Shown here piece after piece: positions 20,038 through 32,642 of a DNA stretch of 64,000 nucleotides. The position numbers were made by a program, and so were the translations under genes. Under the pieces are notes generated by a model. That model was not told where the DNA came from. It did no database searches and saw nothing but the letters and a program-made list of their open reading frames with translations. The DNA is from Arbacia lixula (taxonomy: Eukaryota; Echinodermata; Echinoidea; Arbacioida; Arbaciidae): the NCBI GenBank assembly GCA_963669155.1, contig OZ022586.1, forward strand, positions 22,066,392-22,130,391. The letters are read 5' to 3'. Numbering within the stretch: the stretch's first letter is position 1; each line of letters opens with the position of its first letter.

Positions 20038-23000
20038 TTACACGAAATCCTCATAGTCTTGCAAGTCTCCTCCTGGTTCTGCACGCTGTCTTATTGCTTT
20101 CTGCTCATTGGCCATTTGTTGATTGACGTAACACCCATTTTCATCGTCTATATCTCTCCTACCCAACGGTGATTGGTTGGGCGGATTAGGTGCTCCCTCT
20201 ATCGGCAGCAAGTCTTGATATAGCGGGCCTCTGTTCTCAGGAGTGGCTGAGTGGATCTGAATGTCAAGGTCGGTGTAGATGTCTCCCTCTGGCTTTACGC
20301 CCTCTAGCGGCTGCTTCTCCCTCGGAGACCGACTAAGAGAGGGAAATGTAGAAAGAGGGGGAGAGAGAGAGAGAGAAAGATAGGAAGTGATAGGAGAGAA
20401 TAGTTATTGAGCAAACATTTGTACACAAGTAAAACATGAGAAAATAGGATTGGATTATGAAGGATGAATAAAGAAAAAGTTAAAATGTGGAGAAATAAGT
20501 TTTGTGATTTCCATCATTATGTATTTCATGCATGCTTTATAATCACATTAGCATTGCTGGATTAATATACAGTAATTAACCCGTAACCTTGTTAACTTCA
20601 TCTTTTTAACTTGTAAATTAAATATTTCTGAATATATCCATCCCCTCATGTCTCTTTTCCCCCAAAAGAATTTTACTATTATCCTGTTTATATTGCAGGA
20701 AGCAAAAACAGATCTTCAGATGTCTTCATACGACGATGCACGTGGATCTAGTAGTCTCTCTAATAATGATTTACATTTATATCACGTTTCCAGTGAAGTC
20801 GTAAATTAAATTGCAGCTTGTTATGGCTTTACTGTGTTGTATCTTCTTATAATGTCACGTGACTTACCGGGTCCTGAGATAAAGAACAGTCAGGGTGACG
20901 CTGTATATGGAGAGCAGTACGACCGCTACTGCGAGACCAATGTTGGGTCCTTAGATTGATAAGCAAATAATGTAAGATGAGAGGTGATGGATTGATAGAG
21001 ATGGAAAGTAATATGGACATAGACAGGGAAGGGGGGGGGGGGGGTATGTAGAGATAGAAGTGACAATGAGAGGGCCAGAATCCAAGGTAAGACTGATTGA
21101 CACCACTTTTTTTTTTTTTTTACTTATTAGGAATACTGTGTAAAAGGTGCAATCAGTTCTTCAAATTCCACAAACGTCTTGCACCAACAACAATATCCAT
21201 TCTCTGTGAATGGCGTAAATTAACAAACTCGTTATTAATGCAACTTGATTGGTGATACCTGGCCGATGCAGCTCTCCTTCTGAAGACACTATAGGCCTAT
21301 AAGTTTAATACATGATTAAGACAATGCTTGTTATAAGTATGCTTTGGCGTTATTTCAGGTGTAATCCTACCTAGGTTGCTGGCGTTCCCCACTGGCCTCG
21401 TGACTGTATGAGTGGTAGAACACAGGGGCGTATCATCTGGAGTTGTAGAGCCCGTCTCGTGGTTGTTTGATGTAGGGTCTGTAGCGGTATTATAAGGAAT
21501 AATTGTTTTAATACAATAAAAGTACCAATACCCAATTCTTTAGACATGTACCATTATTACATCTGAAACCCACCGACCCTTGATATCAACAAGGGGAAAT
21601 GTTGATACCTCATCAAACCAGCAGTCCCTCTAAAGCGAGTCGTAAATGGGCCAGGGCCCTGTCACATAAAAGTTTTGCGACTGATATCAATTGTAAAACG
21701 GTACATTAGAGCTATAAGTTTGGACGTGCACTCGATTCAAATAAATCGCAACTCTTAATACGACAGGACCCAGTGTGGAAAGTGTCTGCAGCTTATTCAC
21801 ATGATTATGATTATGATTATGATTATGATTATGTGTTTTGTTGTTAATTCAGGTTACATCTTACCTAGGTTACTGGTGTTGCAAACTGGATTCATGACAG
21901 ATATCAATCGGAAATCTGTACATTAGAGCTACGAGATTGGACGTGCACTCGATTCAAGTATATAAATCGCAACTCTCTGTACGACAGGGCCCAGTTGGAA
22001 AAGGTTCTGCTGCTTATAGACATGACTAAGAGTATGTTGATTATTAGTGTGTTTTGCAGTATTTCAGGTGTTATCTTACCTAGGTTACTGGCATTCCCTA
22101 CTGGTCTCGTGACAGTAGCAGTGTTAGAAGACACGGTCGTATCATTGGAAGTTGTAGATCCCACCACTATAGTGTTCGATGTGAGGACTGTATGATAATT
22201 TGACAATTATGATTAATAGATATCACGATCTGGCACCCACCACTTTCGTTAGCGTAGGGCATACTGTATGAGGCATTTGAATTATTCTCGATCAATACAT
22301 AAAAAAAACATAGCATGTATAACCAAAATACACATTTAACATTATTGTGAGAGAAATGTATGATGTTGTAACCCTCAGCATGCCACGGTCGGATTTTTTC
22401 ACCATTTATACACACACATCCCATAATGCAGCAGTTTGTCTGCCACGCACAGGATTGGCAGAAATACCTGTCATATCGTCATCTTAATCTGGTATCGCTG
22501 GCCACAAGAGGTGCAACATAGTTGGAGGGAAAAAACCTCTGCATCAAGAACAAATCCACACTGAATGTCATAGTTGACAAATGGAGAACATGATTCTAGT
22601 TAGGATGACTTTCCGTCCTGCAATCAATGTCTATATACGTATGGATGGCTTAGGTTCATTATGCTATATCCCTTGTTTTGTAATGACGTTTACCTTCATT
22701 ATAAATACCTGAGCTTGTATCAGCATCCTCAGTTGTCACGATCACAGTCTTAGGAGATGTGACTGGCTGACTTGACTCAGGAACTGGACAAATTGTGAGA
22801 TTTTATTTATGTTTACTTGCGGTATACTGTTATCAAACACATATTCCTGAAACCTTCACAGTCATGTAAACAAACAAAAAAGTAGTCCCCCAACCCTAAG
22901 AAAAATTGCAAAAAAAAAACTTTATAGGGGATTTTAAGCAGAATAAATTGGCGATATTATAAACCAACCGATGAACGTCTGTGCATAACATGCCAACGTA

Positions 23001-25991
23001 TCCCGAAATGTGAGGTTTTTCCCGCTCATTTTTAAATCTTTCCCTTCTCAGAACATGTTAACAATATTGATATTGTTAATCCTTAGCAGCTATGACGACT
23101 GTGTATAAATCAATCACAACAGAAAAGTAAGAAGTATGAAAATATAATTACGTAGACCTACTTTGAAATACTGAGATGTTGCCAGCTCCGCCACATGAGC
23201 TATAGGCATTCCCTGCACATTGAAACTGACAATCACGATCACCATTCTTCGCTGCCCCGAGCCGACTGTAGTCTGTTCCTGCGACACCGCAGTAGCATTC
23301 ATTCCCTAACTTCACTCCAGCATATACGTAGTCAGCAGTGGTAGACTCTCTGCAGTGGGTGATGCATTTATCGATTGTCATGGTGCTATCCCTTATCAGT
23401 GGATCACCAGGTAGCACGCGGGTGTTATCCACATTATCCTTATAACAACCCAGGTAGGTCTCATCTGTACAAAGTGAAACAAAATGGTGATTAGAACAGA
23501 GGGAGGCACTTCATGGATAAGTAATAAGTACAACGCAGGTTATAGGCGATTAAAGGATAGCAATTGTAAATTCCTTGCCGACCCCTAAAATACTTAGATG
23601 AAAACATTCGTCATCACTTTATACCTGAAATGGATTTTAATTTCTGTTTCATGACATATAACCATAAAGTGATTTCACTAAACAAATCCCGCAGACCACG
23701 TGTTATCAAAGTGCACGGCTACATGCTCATGTTTGTTTGCTTCATTTCGAATACATTCATAAGTGCTATTGTATGTGTATTCTAAAGTTAGATTTGCTAA
23801 ATCGTATGCCCTTCCCGACGCTCGTGTCCTAATAGATATGGGTGAGTGGCTGGTCAGATGGTCAGGGTGATGATGGGGTGCAGGGATGTGTATTGTCTAG
23901 GAATGAGGATAGGGATACATGCACTAGTTAGAAATGGCTGCGCTTGACAAGTATATTCAACATTTAAACATTCCTACCGTAACAAGCTGCTGCTCCGATC
24001 ATGTCAGGTGACGAACAAGAAGAGAATAATCCACAATCGCTGAGAGAGGTGTCACCTGTTGAGGATATAGACTCAATGTTACTGTGGACAATTACAACAC
24101 ATATATGATATGTAATGTTTAACAATACTACAAACGTAGGCTTATTGACGGTAGCAATAATCTGATTCAGGAAGATGGAATAGGTCAACCTTTTTTTTAC
24201 TGTAAATACATTTCAAGCCTCTCAAGAAATTAATTAGACCTTGAAAGGAAGTGTAAAGTGGGTTTGAAGGACGTCTAGTCCACCCACTGGACTGTATTTA
24301 GCAATCCGCCGACAACGAACGTTTGTGGCGCATCACACACAAAAAATAGGATTTTTTTTCTCGGGCGGACGGATTCGTGGAGTCGCGCAATCAGTGGTGT
24401 GGCGCGGTGTGCGTACTATGTGAATCAGTGGCGTATTGTGTGTGGCGCATTACTACGCATTCATACGCATTCCTATACATGCATACATTTGAGCTTTCGC
24501 TGCTGAACTTTTAATTTTGTCACTGAGTGCTTCTTACGTAGTTAAAAAGTACGAGCGAATACGAAATTTGATACTTTTTGAGATGGAAATACTAGCTTGG
24601 GCGCGGTTGGCCGCGTTTTTCATGTTACTTGTCCGAAAGGAAAATATCTGAAAGTAACGTTTCATGCAATTTTGTATACGGAACATTGTGAAGTTGAGAC
24701 TTTTATACTGCAACTTGATACCACGTTTAGAGTCTTTTTGCCATATTGTAACACTATTCCTCGTTGAATCTTTACTGATGTATCGTAAGTATTACATGTC
24801 ACAACTGCGCAAGCATATGGGGTGAGGATATTTCCCCAAATTCTTCTGCGCATCCGATTTTGTTTATTCGTCAAATGCAGGCAAAACTCATCCAGAGAAT
24901 CGGCGGCATTGAACATCGAGATCAAAGAGAAAATCTTTGTGAAGGGTTCTTTTGTGACTAGAAGGAGAGTACAATGAATCTGCATTAATTAAACGGCTGA
25001 TGGATATCCATGTGCTTAAACATCCTTGATAAAACACGGCCAGAATCTGGACTAAAGGACGTGCAATGTGGAAAGTCTACGTACCCGTCTGGCAGTCAAG
25101 AAATGTGGTTGGTTGTCCACAAACGATTATCACTAGCAAGAACGATGCTATTACGAAGTTATTTCTGACATCATTGCATATTGACGATATCAATGATTTA
25201 TAGCGTGTTAGGAAGATGTAATAGACCTACCTCTTGCAGCATTTGAAAACATTTCTTTTCATGACTATAATTCTTAGACAAATGAAGGAAAATGTAATGT
25301 GTTTTTTTAAGACATGACAGGGGTAACGATGGGCATATCTTGAAATGGTAATCTACGTACCTTCCTGGCAGTTGAGAAAAGTGGTTGGTTGACCTAGGTC
25401 ACTACCGAAAGGTGAATCAGGAATGGCCTTGTTGGTTCCAGAGGCTCCGATGTGTTCACAGACAAGTCTAGCATCGTGGAAATCAAAGTTGACCCCACAC
25501 GTCGTTTGCCACGTCTCATTATCTGTGGTGTACTCCACGGTGCCTTCATAGCGTGATGGGCTGTTCACAAGACGGACGTCTGGGGCAAAAACAACAATTT
25601 GCATTAGACATCACTGATCATTCTTAATTATGCAGTTCCTACCAGCAGGACATTCAGCGTATTGAGAGGAAGCAAACGCTCTGGTCCTTCGTCATCTCCA
25701 TCTTTCCATAAATCTGATTTTTCTTGTCAAACTGTGTAGTACCTTCTTATTTACCCTACCTTGTCTCTCTCTTCTTGCAACGTCACCTGCAATGTATTCA
25801 GAGCCGAAGGGACTAGCAGAAGCTCAACATTGCAACACACATATTTTGACTATTTTGAACATCCAGTTTACTAAAGGATACGATTCAGGATAGAACGACA
25901 TAGTTGTATTTGAGAACTTACCTATTATCATACCACCAGATAGCAATGCGTTGTAGGTAACGAAGAGGAAGACGAGCCAAACTTGAAACAT
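20038..25991 (-). CDS. Gene A: SRCR-WSC transmembrane receptor with ITAM-like tail
   Basis: Nine exons join in frame: 25922-25991, 25361-25579, 23978-24055, 23162-23464, 22694-22783, 22080-22187, 21371-21478, 20868-20949, 20038-20332 (1353 bases, 450 aa). Residues 1-23 form a signal peptide (MFQVWLVFLFVTYNALLSGG). About 24-122 is an SRCR domain (SRYEGTVEYTTDNETWQTTC) with six cysteines over two exons, which fits group A. About 123-223 is a WSC domain (YLGCYKD, NECYCGVAGTDYSRLGAA). About 224-325 is a Ser/Thr-rich, probably O-glycosylated stalk. The membrane helix is NIGLAVAVVLLSIYSVTLTV. The roughly 98-residue tail has DIYTDL, PLYQDLL, CYVNQQ and QDYEDF. A cell-surface immune or recognition receptor is inferred. 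Ligand unknown. Confidence 0.85.
21801..21834. repeat. (ATGATT)n microsatellite in gene A intron
   Basis: Five to six copies of a hexamer, between stalk-exon modules. Confidence 0.9.
21862..21900 (-). pseudogene. Decayed stalk-exon duplicate in gene A
   Basis: The plus strand shows CTTACCTAGGTTACTGGTGT, the signature of a stalk-exon 3' end plus donor found at 21371 and 22080, but homology stops after about 40 bases. The following intron-like DNA (GACGTGCACTCGATTCAA) is itself duplicated near 21722 and 21938. So the stalk module, exon plus intron, was amplified three times and one copy has decayed. Confidence 0.75.
25082..25118 (-). pseudogene. Fragment of SRCR exon 2 in gene A intron
   Basis: On the minus strand a fragment encodes GQPTTFLDCQTG followed by GTACGT. 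This closely matches the end of the true SRCR exon (GQPTTFLNCQEG, then GTACGT) 250 bases away. Upstream homology and an acceptor are absent, so it is a truncated exon duplicate with a donor but no acceptor. Confidence 0.7.
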
Positions 25992-26032
25992 CCTTGTGTG
26001 TTTATCGACTTAGTTCTGTGATATGAGTCTCT

Positions 26033-26085
26033 GATGATACCAGTCAGCTGGACCGCTGTAGATGGAAGTAAGTGTCCGCTAACAA
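26033..26085 (-). promoter_or_regulatory. Conserved 5' element, gene A
   Basis: Just upstream of the gene A start, the minus strand has AGCTGACTGGTATCATCAG, shared with gene B at the same distance and partly with C and D. The flanking GCGCC segment seen in the others is diverged here. Role is inferred: core promoter or 5' UTR. Confidence 0.45.
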
Positions 26086-26269
26086 AAAAATGACAGCTTG
26101 CTCACTCCAAAACCGATTTGCTCATTGCTGGGTGTTCTACATCAAGAGACTTGCTCTTAGAATTCACTCTACGATCTACACCTACACATCGATGAGCCTG
26201 CATCATTGAACGAGAAAAAACAGGTTCAATATACAATCACACCGCGGTAAAACCTGATTAAAGTTGCCA

Positions 26270-26709
26270 TGTTCGTTGCTGTTTTCGCTGATACCTATGA
26301 CTGATATGTCCTCGGTACAAATAGTTATTGACGCATCACAAAGCGTTATACAATATTCATGATACTAGGAAAGGTGTGACCAGTCGTATCACTGAAGGAT
26401 AGGATAAGACGCCAAGTGTATAAATCAAAGTCAGTATGACCTAACATGCAGCAACACATAGGATTGAATTATACCTGTCCACTATATCTTTTTGGATAAG
26501 TCGCGTATATCATGTATATTGACAGTACAGTACACGCACACAGCGAGCAAGAATTATGACGCATATTACACTCAGTAAATTCTTTACATGTTTGCCAAAC
26601 AAATATATACTGGTTGGAAAGAAATGAACAATGGATATGTGGAGTTTAGGGTTGAGCGGGTAATGTGGATATTGTGTACATGCTGACATTGAAATACAGT
26701 GAGCGCAAT

Positions 26710-26749
<40 letters not shown>

Positions 26750-27560
26750 GAGAGAGGGGGTCCGAAAGAAAGGAGGGTGGGGGGGGGGGGGGGGGGGTGG
26801 GGATAGGTAGGGGAAATGGCGTTGCCGTTAATGAAACAGCAAATATTACATGGCTGCATTTCCATTTCCACTGCCGTCCTACCGTAAATCGAATCAATAC
26901 AATCTTTACAGCGCATTTTGTTTATTGGATTGTTGGGAACACATTACATTGAAAATTGGAAGAATGAAAATTATGCAAATAATGGCAAATTTTGAGCGTT
27001 CTTAATAGGGGACACTGTCATATTTCATATAAATATCTCTGAAACGTTTCATGTCACATTGTGCAGGAACGTTACATAAACGAATGGTAAAGGGGCGCAC
27101 ACTACATAGGCGTACACTGTTTAACTTTATGTTTCAGTTTGTATTTCCTTAGAACATCAGATCTTTTACACTGTACATTATTTGTTTTACTAGCTTGTGT
27201 TTTTCGCGCTCTAAGCAACACCTGTTTTATCTACCTTCTCCATATGTAGAGAAAACATAACATATTAATGTGAGTGCATAGCATGTGGTCTGTTCTACTC
27301 TCAATGGACCATGCCGTTTAGCTTCATAATAATGAAAAAGTTCATTTTCATTAAATATTGAAAGAAGGTATTATGAAAAATTAAAATACACACACATATC
27401 GAGATGGGATCATGAATAAAGGAATATATTGAATTATCCTGGCTGGATCAAAGTACAACTTCAAGAGGGCATTTTTCAAACACAGATGTGCAGCCTCCTT
27501 AATTACCAAAAAGGTTTATACATTAGGGTTTGGGATATGATAATCCATGCATGATAGTCG
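26270..27560. repeat. Duplicated upstream block, unit A
   Basis: Homologous in order to 1-1550, 38560-40020, 53830-55260 and 58700-59960. It includes CACAAAGCGTTATACAATATTC, an AG tract (26711-26750), a long G run near 26778 and AAACACAGATGTGCAG near 27480. No gene is seen; a 110-codon frame here is an AG/G-run artefact. Confidence 0.7.
26711..26750. repeat. (AG)n microsatellite
   Basis: AG tract at the conserved place in the unit, followed by a run of about 20 G near 26778. Confidence 0.9.
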
Positions 27561-28202
27561 TATGTGTCCTTTCAAGCGAACTTGGAAATTTCCAAACAAA
27601 GTGTGTCATCATGATCATAGCCTGCTGCTCTCGGTATACTGGTGCAATATACAGTCGTCCTCAAATGTATTAATACCCTTGTTGATATTTGTGAATTTTC
27701 ATGTTTGTGATGAAATTAGTGCACTTTGAAAGAATAACAACAATGAACAATTCAAGAAATTTCTCATTATTACATTTGCAACACCCACAAATGTTATAAT
27801 TTTACCCACAAATGTAATAATGATAGTCATGATAATAGCGCGTTATAAGTACCCATCATTATTAGCATTATTTCTTGGCGATTCATGGCAATGCTTTACA
27901 CCTACATTTACTGAGCATCCACCCCATTTATTGGTGTATTAGGGGGAGGGGGAGGGGGTAGAGTATTACAATTTAGGCAAGTATTTCACTGTATGGCTTG
28001 ACATGCAGCACCGACATGGGTTCTTCCTATCTCCTCTCATTCCATAAGTCTGGATTATGCTCAGTTATACAGCACTATACACATAGAGAACAACAATCAT
28101 AACGCGGGTTCGATATTCACATTGTTGTCAAACACAGCGACAATGGTGCGAAAGAAGAGCATTATGGAAATCCGGAGTGTTCATTCTGACATTGAAATAG
28201 AT

Positions 28203-28242
28203 AGAGCGAGAAAGAGAGAGAGAGAGTGAGAGGGTGCGTGAC

Positions 28243-28273
<31 letters not shown>

Positions 28274-28373
28274 GAGACAGAGAGCGCGAGAAAGAGCGAA
28301 AGAGAAAGAGGGTGAGAGAGAGAGAGCGCGAGAAAGGGCGAGAGAAAGAGAGAGAGATAGAGAGAGAGAGAGG

Positions 28374-28405
<32 letters not shown>
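28203..28405. repeat. Long (AG)n / GAGAC-rich microsatellite
   Basis: About 200 bp of imperfect AG repeat. It follows a second, shorter copy of upstream-block sequence near 27990-28190 (CACTGTATGGCTTGACATGCAGCA), so part of the upstream block is itself tandemly duplicated in unit A. Confidence 0.9.
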
Positions 28406-28408
<3 letters not shown>

Positions 28409-28785
28409 ATGAGAGTGAGAGAGGGGGAGGGGGGGGACAGAGAGGAGTTCAGTAGGGGGTCGATCGGAAAGAGAAGAGTGGAACAGCGTTTACAAAAATG
28501 CTAATTACAATGTTATATTCAAATTTCCACTTTTGTTATACCGTGAGTCGGATCAACACATAATCTTTACAGTGCGTGCAATATATTTCATTGCATCGTT
28601 TGAAGCAAATTATTCAGTAAATAGCATAGATTGGAAGAAGAAAACTGAAATCAAGAACGGCAAATCTCAAATGCTCGTTCTATGGGCAAATGTCACATTT
28701 CTTATCGACATCTTTCAAATCAATATGGAATGTTAAAGAGTGCAAGCACACCCTCACACGCAATGTACAATTACACACAAACGCG

Positions 28786-28789
28786 CGCG

Positions 28790-28860
<71 letters not shown>
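28786..28860. repeat. (AC)n microsatellite with (AT) tail
   Basis: A nearly pure AC tract starting with GCGC and ending ATATATAT. Confidence 0.95.
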
Positions 28861-28863
<3 letters not shown>

Positions 28864-28869
28864 CACACA

Positions 28870-31800
28870 CTTATACATTATACTATTGACACATTACCAC
28901 AATAACTGACGACAGGGTTGCCCTTTTGCAAGTCAAATGTAACATTTTTGTGAAACACACGGAGAATGGAAAGAAAAGTGTATCAGAACTTACTTCCCAC
29001 TTATAAACTGGAAGCTGACTTTGAGCAGAAATGTATTAATAGCTACATTTCGAGGAGGTTTTGGATGTGTCGTTCGAAACCTACAGCCTAGAGACCGGGG
29101 ATATCAATATGCATTCAATGCACATCACGGCTTTTCGCACCGCACAGTGATGCGTTGTAGTAAGCGGTGCACAACTGTATATAAATAATTGTAGACCATC
29201 GTCGATAGGTTTTAAACGTAAACAGGGGTAGTATTTCACGTTTTCCTGTTAGGTTCGTAAAGCTCTGCGCCTGTGAGCTTTCATACATATTTTGTAAATG
29301 GCCTATCCTTGTGAGATAAATGATTGAATAGAAGTAATAATCTATTTATCACCATCTGCAACCCCCTCTCCCAGGCGCCTCACCTTCCCCCACCCTCACC
29401 CTGCCACCCCACTCCCCTACAACACACAGACATACAAACACAAATGTTTATTTAATTATGTGTATATGCTAATATATATGTACAAACATATTTTAAAAAT
29501 ACAGTATATAAACATGAACACATATTCCACATGGTACATACCTTCACAAATACAATTACACACACACACACACACACACATTTGTCATAGCAATACGACA
29601 GCACAGATGTAAACACCTAGACACAACGATTACTTCTCTCTAATTCCCTTTATGTCCTCTTTTTTGCGGGTCAGTCAGAAAAAAAAATCAAGGTCTCCCT
29701 TAGCGGAATTTTCTGTTTGATATGTATACCTATCACATGCCATTTGTGATGAAATATCTCTTTATTATGGTTCATATCCAACTGAGAAATACAACACCAG
29801 GAATACATTATACAACATACATTATGAGTAATATATCAACTATTTGGAATACGCTCTGGGTAGGGCTTTGACAGCAAGACACACAATAATCATGGTAAAA
29901 CTATCATACACTCATATCAATGTTAATGATATATAGAAAACAATAACTTCAAGCTATGAACAAGTACCGTGTATCACAAATACATATATTTTCCACGTTA
30001 TTTCATTTTATTACTGCAACAACGTAGAAAAAACGATTTGCTATTAATAACAGATGCTCGTGTTTTCTGCTTGATTTCCAAATAGATGGTCTCCAAATCA
30101 TCGCCTTCAAACGCATGAATCATCTTTGAGCAATAACAGTACAGCAGTCACCGTTTTCGCCTTAAAATCTTTTTGATTTCTCACATGACCAATTTAAAAG
30201 AATGGCAAGGCAGATATTTAAAATTGGAAAGAGTAAATAAACAATACACGTATGTATCATAGATAGCATGCCAGAAATATGTATAAGTACAATAGCGATA
30301 TTACTGATCTTTTTTCCCCTCGTAACCCAGGGTAATATTGGATTGAGAAACAATTTCTAAACATGTAAAACTAATAGTTCAGACCAGGAAGGTGTTAGAA
30401 CTGGAGTCGGCACGAAGAGTAATTTATTCCTATACCAGTCGCGTTCATTGATAACACAATAGAATATCTGACGCGTTTGGTTCCTTGATCCAGTCACGAC
30501 CACTGACAAATATGCAAAAAAGTTTTGGATGCATTTAGAGGAATATATATTCAATATGCGCAGAAGATTTCAGGAGCACTTCATGTACTGAAGACAGTGA
30601 AGTGCATGTGCAGTAGTAAAACATCTTATAACGATACGATTCTGTGAATTTCAGATCATATTGTTGCTTCGTTTTTGTGATAAATTGAGAACACTGCAGA
30701 AAACATGTCAGAGAAATGCCTCCATATCGCACATTAAGCAATCATGTTTCCTTACAAATATCTTGTAATTCGTTTATTGAGTGTTTCACCTTCCATGGAA
30801 GCAACCTCGATTTCATTTCCGGAGATGTCCGAAAAAGTTATGGGTCAAATTCTTTCTACAATTTTATCAAAATTTCCCTTCGCTCATCCCCAAATTAATT
30901 CCCAGTGTGTGTAAAAAGATCAACAGTGAAGTACCAGCGAAGGCTGAACGGTTGACATATTTCTCAATCCAGATTTTCTTTTGTTATTCAGAGGAAGGCA
31001 CTGCCTAATTAAAAATACAGCGTATTGTTTAAAACAACTGAATGTCTTGAATTTTTATGAGGCGGGGGTCATCATAGATTAAATGAAGTCTATCCGAGCG
31101 TAGTCCATCCATGATAGGCAGTGATAGGTCCATGTTCAGACGTATACACACTGGTGCAATAATATTCAATATTTTCCCGTGAAAAGTGCCCGTATCATAC
31201 CTACGTCCCGCCGAGGATTCTTGTTTACAATGTTGTTTACAAATGTAGATATATATGATATCATTACTTTATACTATACGGTTATAATATATACGTGCGG
31301 TATGAATGATATGTACAAGGCGTGATATTCGCTAGATAGTACACTGTTTTAGTCCGTACGTAGTATGTTCGACGTCCTGACCGAAATAAACTGTGAGGTG
31401 AGAACGCGAAACTGGAATTACAAGCATTAAAAACAAAAGCACAGGCTTTGGAACATGTTTCAAAAGATACCAATGAACAACACTAATAAAAATAGTCGCA
31501 TGCTCGATTTCGTTAATGGATTGAACAAGAAATGTTCTGTTCTGTCATTATAAGGTTGGGCAAGCTATTTTTATTACGAAGGCGCAGGCCATATCAAAAC
31601 ATTGTACAATACATTTTCTCCACAAAACGTCTTTACAAATCTCTGTGTACTGAAAAAACGTCTTTATATTACAAAAGCTTTTGTCATAGATGAAATAGTT
31701 GAGATAACAAAAAGAGGATAAGAGTGCAAATCATTTGCTTCGGAGGCACCGCAGCACTATAAAACAGAAGACACAGTCATAATGACAAAGCTATGAAAGG

Positions 31801-31929
31801 CATGCTTACCGTACGAGTAAGCAAAACCTTACTTTTACTTAGATATGACTTGATTTCAATTTACGCATGCTCCACAGATTCTCAATGGTAAACAAAACAA
31901 AATTCTTGCTAATATTTCCACACCTTAAT
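28870..31929. other. Intergenic DNA between genes A and B
   Basis: No gene supported. It has a CA run at 29561-29580. From about 29700 onward the DNA matches the 3' flanks of genes C, D and E: for example the minus-strand complement of GCACCGCAG near 31748 recurs near 43092, 55516 and 63581. This is therefore the conserved 3' flank or 3' UTR of gene B. Confidence 0.55.
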
Positions 31930-32194
31930 CTACGTGTAGATGGGGTTTACTATCATCTCCGTGCCCTCCTCCTCCTCGTCGTCGTCGTGGTCGGTCGCTT
32001 TCTTCTTTTTATCCGGCATGGCGTACAAGGCATCCGTGGCCGTCGGTGTACACTCCTGCGTGCTAGGCTCCATTGCCTTCGAGGCGCCATTGCGCATCAC
32101 GTGACTCTTCTTCCGTTTGTCAGGCATTGCATATAAATCGCCCAAATGAGCGCCTTCTGGTTTGGGCCTGTGCTCTGTCGTGTAAGGCGCTCAA

Positions 32195-32539
32195 ATAAGC
32201 CATTTCGTAATTGCAATTGCGCATGAGCAGATTATTGCCTTTAGTAAATGACCTCAGGTCAATTCCCAAGCCCACAGAATAAAAATGGGAATTCATCAGA
32301 TAGTCGACCACATTTCAATCTATTATCATGCAAATATAGCAACAGCCATTTAGCTTTGAGAAGGTAGTGAAAGAACATTCCACCATGTGCATCTGCTTCT
32401 ATTGTTGTTCCGGGCACACTGTGAAATGTCTTTACATCCATCATCCAACACAACTTCATGAAAAACAATCCCAGTGAGCAGTCTAGTGGTATTTATTCCG
32501 TGCATTGTCCGACCATGGTGTAATTACGAAATGGTCTAT
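32195..32539. mobile_element. TIR element inside the gene B tail exon
   Basis: Ends ATAAGCCATTTCGTAATT and the complement of ATAGACCATTTCGTAATT. It is the uninterrupted 345-bp relative of the element at 16177-17390. It splits the tail exon between the DEED and LYAMPDK coding parts. Genes C, D and E have no insertion at this place, so it entered gene B after the duplications. Confidence 0.85.
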
Positions 32540-32622
32540 CCTCTTCGTCTTTTACAAATTCCATGTTTAGATCCCGTTCCTTGTTGCCCACTGCGTAATT
32601 GACACTGTCCGCTTTAGGCTGA

Positions 32623-32642
32623 GGGGGGGGGGGGGGGGGGGG
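32623..32642. repeat. C20/G20 homopolymer within the gene B tail exon
   Basis: On the minus strand it encodes a proline run just after the tail-exon acceptor. Genes C, D and E have no such run. Its length decides the reading frame of the whole tail. Confidence 0.9.

Noticed and set aside
28203-28455. Arg/Glu-rich 73-codon frame
   Set aside because: AG microsatellite translation, not a charged coiled coil.
29561-29580. CRISPR-like or satellite array suggested by regular repeats
   Set aside because: Only dinucleotide microsatellite; eukaryotic context, no spacers.
31867-32136. Plus-strand 89-codon frame opposite the gene B tail; similar ones at 43255, 56286 and 63740
   Set aside because: They recur only because the minus-strand tail exon is conserved; codon pattern and stop positions fit the minus strand.
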